Positions 60,195 through 64,000 of a DNA stretch of 64,000 bases are shown here, piece after piece. Source of the stretch: an uncultured Bryobacterales bacterium (GTDB lineage Bacteria; Acidobacteriota; Terriglobia; Bryobacterales; Bryobacteraceae); contig CALGAR010000081.1 in the NCBI GenBank assembly GCA_937959285.1, forward strand, positions 1 through 64,000. The letters are read 5' to 3'. The notes below the pieces were generated by a model. The model was given only the letters and a program-made list of their open reading frames with translations, made no database searches and had not been told where the DNA came from. The position numbers and the translations under genes are program-made. Numbering within the stretch: position 1 is the first letter of the stretch; each line of letters starts with the position of its first letter.

Positions 60195-63100
60195 ATGTGC
60201 TTCTATAAGGCGCTTCCACTCACGAGCTTTGCAATCCTGCTGACTACTGCAGCCCCCGCACTTAGAGCTGCCGGGCATCCTGCCAATACCGCCGAATTCT
60301 TTGAAACCAAAGTGCGGCCTGTACTTGCCACCGCCTGCTACGCGTGCCACACGGATTCGGCACTCGGCGGCTTGCGGCTCGACAGCGCGGAAGCAATGCT
60401 GAAGGGCGGCAAAAGGGGTCCTGCCGTTGTTCCGGGGGATCCGGATAAGAGTCTGCTGATTCAATCCATCCGCCATACTGCAGGCGACTTGAAGATGCCG
60501 ATGGGAGGCAAGCTGAAGCCGGCCGAAATTGAGGATCTGGTTGCATGGGTCAAAGCCGGAGCTGTATGGCCAAAGACCGCGGCGGCGGTCGTGGAAGCCG
60601 ACAAGACAGGAAAGAAATATACGATTCCTCCGGAGCGGAGACAGTTTTGGTCCTTCCAGCCTCTGCAGAAAGTACAGCCTCCGAAAGTAAAAGACACCCA
60701 ATGGGTGAAGACCGATATCGACCGCTTTATCCTTGCAAAGCTGGAAGAGGAAGGAATCAAGCCGGTGCGCCCGGCAAGCAAACGCGACCTGCTGCGTCGC
60801 GCGACGCTCGATCTTACCGGTTTGCCTCCAACTTTCGAGGAGATTCAGGCGTTCGAAAAAGATACATCTCCTGACGCATTCGCAAAGGTTGTGGATCGCC
60901 TCCTGGCGTCGCCTCACTATGGCGAGCGATGGGGCAGGATCTGGCTCGACGTTGCGCGCTACGGGGAGGACGACTATCGAAGCCTCGACCCCATGCGCCG
61001 GGGTTACAACCCGTATCCCAATGCCCACCTATACAGAGACTGGGTGGTGCAGGCCTTCAACGACGACATGCCGTACGACCAGTTCGTGAAGGCCCAGATC
61101 GCCGGAGATCTGCTGGATGAGAAGATCCGCCATAAGACCTTACCCGCAACGGGCTTCCTGGGCCTCGGCCCCTGGTACTACGACAATGGCGCAGTCGAGG
61201 TAACCCGGGCGGATGAGCGTCACGACCGCGTTGACGTCATCACAAGAGGATTCCTCGGACTGACGGTTGCATGCGCCCGCTGCCACGATCATAAGTACGA
61301 TCCGATCCCTACCACTGACTACTACGCACTTGCGGGCGTCTTTGCGAACACCGTCTACCACGAGTATCCGCAGGTTCCGAAATCGGTGCTCAACCGGTTC
61401 AAGGCGCTGGAAGAAGAACTGGAGCGGAAGCAGAAGCTCCTGCGTGAAGTCCAGAACAACCTCAGTTTACAGCTTTCACAGTCGCTGGCGTTCGAGACGG
61501 CTAAGTATCTCGAAGGAGTCTGGGAAGTCGTAGCCCAGAAGAAAGACATGGCTGCCGTCGTCGAGGACAAACGTCTTGACTACGAGCTCCTGGACCGGTG
61601 GATCAAGTATATGGAAAGGCCGACCACGCTGTACCCCTATAAGAAGGCGTGGCAGGAGATGATGGCGAAGCCGGGAAGCACCGCTCAGCAGGCCAAAAAA
61701 CTCGCACAGCAGTTTCAGGAGAAAGTCGTGGAGGTGATGCTCGCCAAAAACGAGCTGAGCGAGGAGAACGAGATTATCACGGCGAAATCGCTGCCCGGCA
61801 CCAAGAAGAAGAAACGCGCGAACAAACCGAACGAGTTCATCACCAATGACGACTTCTGCCCCGGGTGCGGATTGCAGTTGAAGAATCTGCCCGAGGAAGA
61901 GATGAGCTTCTACACCGAGATCTTCCAGCGTGAACTGAACGGTGAAGATCCAATCGTGCAGCCCGGCGTCCGTACAAAACCGGGTGTGCTGCTCTTCCGG
62001 GGATGGGGACTTGAAAAGCGCGTCGGAGCGGAAGCTCAGGCGCAGATGGCGGCCATCCGCAACGACATCACAGCAACGCAGAAGAAGCTGCAGCCGTATT
62101 ACCCATACATTCACGGCGTGAAGGACGCGGATCAGATCATCAACCTTCCCGTCAGTCTTCGCGGCGATCCTTATAACCTCGGCGAAGAGGTTCCACGCCA
62201 CTTCCTGTCGGTGCTTTGCAAAGGGGAGCCGCAGCCGTTCTCGAAAGGCAGCGGACGGCTGGAGCTGGCTGAGGCGATCCTCCAGCAGCCACTGGCAATG
62301 AGGGTCATTGTCAACCGTATCTGGAAGGGCCACTTCGGAACCGGGATCGTCGATTCTCCCAGCAATTTCGGCATGACCGGCGAGCGCCCGACTCATCCTG
62401 AACTGCTCGAATACCTGGCGAATTTCTTCGTGAACAACGGCATGTCGATTAAGAAGCTGCACAGGGAGATCATGCTCAGCAGCGTCTACCAGCTGAGCAC
62501 TGAGAATAACCCGCAGGCATTCGAGAAAGACTCCGGCAACCGCCTCTACTGGCGAGCGAACTCCAAGCGGATGGACGCCGAACAGATCCGCGACTCCATG
62601 CTCGCTGTATCGGGCAGACTCGATCGTGCGCTGGGCGGTCCTTCCGAGCCGCTGACTCCGACCTACCGCCGCCGGACGATCTACGGCAAGGTAAGCCGCT
62701 ACAAGCTGGATGAGTATTTACAGCTCTTCGACTTCCCCAGCCCGAACATCAGCGCCGAGAAGCGGTTCACAACGACTGTTCCGCTGCAGCGCCTGTTCCT
62801 GATGAACAGTGACTTCGTGCAGCTCCAGGCCGAGGAACTGGCCAAGCGTGTCGCCACAGAGCCGACCGCGGAAGCTCGCATCCGGAAGATGTACCAGATC
62901 GTCTACGGAAGGAACGCCACGGAGAACGAAGTCAAGCTGGGCCTCGAGTATCTGCGGACCGAACCGATGCTGGCCTACGAAGAGCGTAAGAAGAAGCAGC
63001 CGGAGCCGGGTGGCAAGGGCCGCGCTGGCAGCGGCAGCGAGGCGCAAGGAGAAAAGATGGCGGCAGCCGGAGCGAAACCTGCGGAAGGCGCGAAGCCCGC

Positions 63101-63332
63101 CGCCGATATGCCGATGCCCATGCCTGAGGAGATGCCGATGCCTGACAAGACCGGCAGCCTGAATAATCCGGCGCCGGAGATGGCCGCCGACGGAATGATG
63201 GCCGGCGTGTTCGGACCCGGCGGGCGGGGAGGAAACCGTCAGGGTCCGGCTCCGGCGAAGTACGATCCGACGCCGTGGGGCCGGTACGCCAAAATTCTCC
63301 TGAGCTCCAGCGAGTTCCTTTTCATTAACTGA
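60195..63332 (+). CDS. PSD1 / planctomycete-type cytochrome C protein (DUF1549-DUF1553)
   Basis: 1045 aa. A signal peptide (LTSFAILLTTAAPALRAAG) leads to a planctomycete cytochrome C domain with a haem motif CYACH (48-52) and GGLRLDSAEAMLKGG, then DUF1549 (RRQFWSFQPLQKV, TLDLTGLPPTFEEI, AGDLLDEKIRHKTLPATGF, CARCHDHKYDPI with a second CxxCH), a coiled-coil insert with a CPGCG knuckle (about 556), and DUF1553 (AMRVIVNRIWKGHFGTGIV, SNFGMTGERPTHPELLEYLA). A low-complexity Met-Pro-rich insert (about 968-985) sits in the C-terminal part before LLSSSEFLFIN. It is paired with a DUF1501 gene downstream, as is usual. Confidence 0.88.
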   Translation: MCFYKALPLTSFAILLTTAAPALRAAGHPANTAEFFETKVRPVLATACYACHTDSALGGLRLDSAEAMLKGGKRGPAVVPGDPDKSLLIQSIRHTAGDLKMPMGGKLKPAEIEDLVAWVKAGAVWPKTAAAVVEADKTGKKYTIPPERRQFWSFQPLQKVQPPKVKDTQWVKTDIDRFILAKLEEEGIKPVRPASKRDLLRRATLDLTGLPPTFEEIQAFEKDTSPDAFAKVVDRLLASPHYGERWGRIWLDVARYGEDDYRSLDPMRRGYNPYPNAHLYRDWVVQAFNDDMPYDQFVKAQIAGDLLDEKIRHKTLPATGFLGLGPWYYDNGAVEVTRADERHDRVDVITRGFLGLTVACARCHDHKYDPIPTTDYYALAGVFANTVYHEYPQVPKSVLNRFKALEEELERKQKLLREVQNNLSLQLSQSLAFETAKYLEGVWEVVAQKKDMAAVVEDKRLDYELLDRWIKYMERPTTLYPYKKAWQEMMAKPGSTAQQAKKLAQQFQEKVVEVMLAKNELSEENEIITAKSLPGTKKKKRANKPNEFITNDDFCPGCGLQLKNLPEEEMSFYTEIFQRELNGEDPIVQPGVRTKPGVLLFRGWGLEKRVGAEAQAQMAAIRNDITATQKKLQPYYPYIHGVKDADQIINLPVSLRGDPYNLGEEVPRHFLSVLCKGEPQPFSKGSGRLELAEAILQQPLAMRVIVNRIWKGHFGTGIVDSPSNFGMTGERPTHPELLEYLANFFVNNGMSIKKLHREIMLSSVYQLSTENNPQAFEKDSGNRLYWRANSKRMDAEQIRDSMLAVSGRLDRALGGPSEPLTPTYRRRTIYGKVSRYKLDEYLQLFDFPSPNISAEKRFTTTVPLQRLFLMNSDFVQLQAEELAKRVATEPTAEARIRKMYQIVYGRNATENEVKLGLEYLRTEPMLAYEERKKKQPEPGGKGRAGSGSEAQGEKMAAAGAKPAEGAKPAADMPMPMPEEMPMPDKTGSLNNPAPEMAADGMMAGVFGPGGRGGNRQGPAPAKYDPTPWGRYAKILLSSSEFLFIN

Positions 63333-63354
63333 AGTACTTACGAGGCTACCAAGG

Positions 63355-64000
63355 ATGCGACATAGATCTCCAAATCCGGTTACGCGCCGCGAAGCACTCC
63401 GCCGCATTGGAAACGGCTTCGGGATGCTGGCATTTGCCGGAATGCTCAACGAGTCCCTGGCTCGCGCCGGCGCCGTCATTGCCCCTGACGGCAGTATTGG
63501 GTCAGCAAAGCTGGATTACCCGCAGCGAGTAAAGCGGGTCATCTTCCTGTTCATGAATGGCGGGCTCTCGCAGGTGGACAGCTTCGACCCAAAGCCGATG
63601 CTCGATAAGTACGACGGGCAGCCGTTGCCTGGCGGCGAGATCAAGACCGAACGAAAAACCGGCGCGCTGATGAAGTCGCCGTTCAAGTTCAAAAAGTACG
63701 GGCAGTGCGGAATGGATATCAGCGAACTCTGGCCGCACCTTGGCGAAGTGGCCGATGACATCTGCTGGATCCGGTCGGTCTACACGGATATCCCGAACCA
63801 CGAGCCCGCCTGCCTGATGCTCAATACCGGAGCAAACCAGGCCGGCCGCCCCTCGATGGGAGCGTGGATTACTTACGGTCTGGGAACCGAAAACCAGAAC
63901 CTGCCAGGGTATGTGGTCCTTTGCCCCGATGTCCCGACGACCGTCGGCCCCCCCTTGTGGAGTAACGGCTTTCTCCCAGCCATCAACCAGGGCACTTACA
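63355..64000 (+). CDS. DUF1501 protein, N-terminal part (cut by window edge)
   Basis: 215 codons are visible. A Tat-like signal peptide (TRREALRRIGNGFGMLAFAGML) is followed by RVIFLFMNGGLSQVDSFDPKP and NHEPACLMLNTGANQAGRPSMGAW, the DUF1501 (sulfatase-fold-like) N-terminal signatures. These proteins are encoded directly after PSD1 genes in Planctomycetes and Acidobacteria and are proposed to work with them outside the cytoplasm. The gene starts 22 bp after the PSD1 stop, with AAGG just before the ATG. It continues past the right edge. Confidence 0.9.
   Translation, partial: MRHRSPNPVTRREALRRIGNGFGMLAFAGMLNESLARAGAVIAPDGSIGSAKLDYPQRVKRVIFLFMNGGLSQVDSFDPKPMLDKYDGQPLPGGEIKTERKTGALMKSPFKFKKYGQCGMDISELWPHLGEVADDICWIRSVYTDIPNHEPACLMLNTGANQAGRPSMGAWITYGLGTENQNLPGYVVLCPDVPTTVGPPLWSNGFLPAINQGTY

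Noticed and set aside
61476..62462. 328-codon minus-strand frame over the PSD1 gene
   Set aside because: Antisense shadow. Leu/Arg/His-rich with no domain.
1..64000. CRISPR arrays, insertion sequences, integrase, rRNA genes
   Set aside because: Read for repeats with regular spacing, transposase motifs and rRNA signatures. None was seen apart from the 17-bp tRNA repeat.

Overview
The window reads as high-GC chromosomal DNA from an acidobacterium, most like the Solibacter/Bryobacter group. This is inferred from gene families and not from a database search: an Oar-type outer-membrane receptor coupled to a secreted VWA protein, a planctomycete-type cytochrome (PSD1) gene followed by a DUF1501 gene, TPR-fused histidine kinases, lpxD (so a lipid A outer membrane), and many short overlapping gene pairs. 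No CRISPR array, insertion sequence or prophage was seen. One small tRNA-associated accessory module stands out.

Layout. 1-3.4 kb (minus): tetrapyrrole operon hemX/ccsA-like - hemA - hemC - cobA (cut by the left edge). Two of its three junctions are 4-bp ATGA overlaps. 3.4-5.5 kb (plus): an SDR and a stand-alone ClpB-D2-like AAA+ ATPase, closed by a hairpin terminator. 5.5-8.8 kb (minus): a siroheme nitrite/sulfite reductase, which needs the product of the cobA branch, and an ArnT-type glycosyltransferase. 8.8-15.9 kb (plus): secreted HIT-like protein, altronate dehydratase family enzyme, PRTase + dienelactone hydrolase pair, secreted DsbA-like protein, M28 peptidase with PDZ, unknown protein. 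15.9-18 kb (minus): MoxR and a YchF-like GTPase. 18.1-22.9 kb: cytoplasmic GH5-like enzyme, HI0933-type flavoprotein, DUF3052-like protein, PEBP protein, and an M15 peptidase-lysozyme fusion. 22.8-26.1 kb (minus): TPR histidine kinase and a serine hydrolase. 26.2-32.2 kb (plus): araB, mazG, then a tightly overlapping GNAT - OSBS/NSAR-type racemase - DMT exporter operon, then an SDR.

32.2-35.3 kb holds a metallothionein-like protein, a Gfo/Idh/MocA oxidoreductase, and a Panacea-type toxin-antitoxin pair next to tRNA-Thr(CGT). A 17-bp copy of the tRNA 3' end (35222-35238) is repeated at 33935-33951, so the pair sits in a 1.3-kb segment with the ends of a tRNA-integrated element. 35.3-39.9 kb (minus): a three-gene operon of a plug-less Oar-like receptor, a VWA protein and a coiled-coil protein. 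40-45.9 kb (plus): lpxD, LOG-family enzyme, RsbU-type phosphatase, bifunctional NAD(P)HX repair enzyme, tsaE. 45.9-56.8 kb is mostly minus: acyl-CoA synthetase, SDR, alanine dehydrogenase, peptidoglycan-binding protein, HtrA, DMT transporter, M20 peptidase, ABC-F ATPase, with one inositol-monophosphatase family gene on plus. 56.9-59.8 kb (minus): a secreted HExxH protein and two tandem beta-propeller paralogues. 60.2-64 kb (plus): the PSD1 cytochrome gene and a DUF1501 gene running off the right edge.

The strongest leads are the tRNA-flanked Panacea module and its PemK-like partner toxin, the GNAT-racemase-exporter operon (a likely D-amino-acid route), the receptor lacking a plug domain, and the M15-lysozyme fusion.
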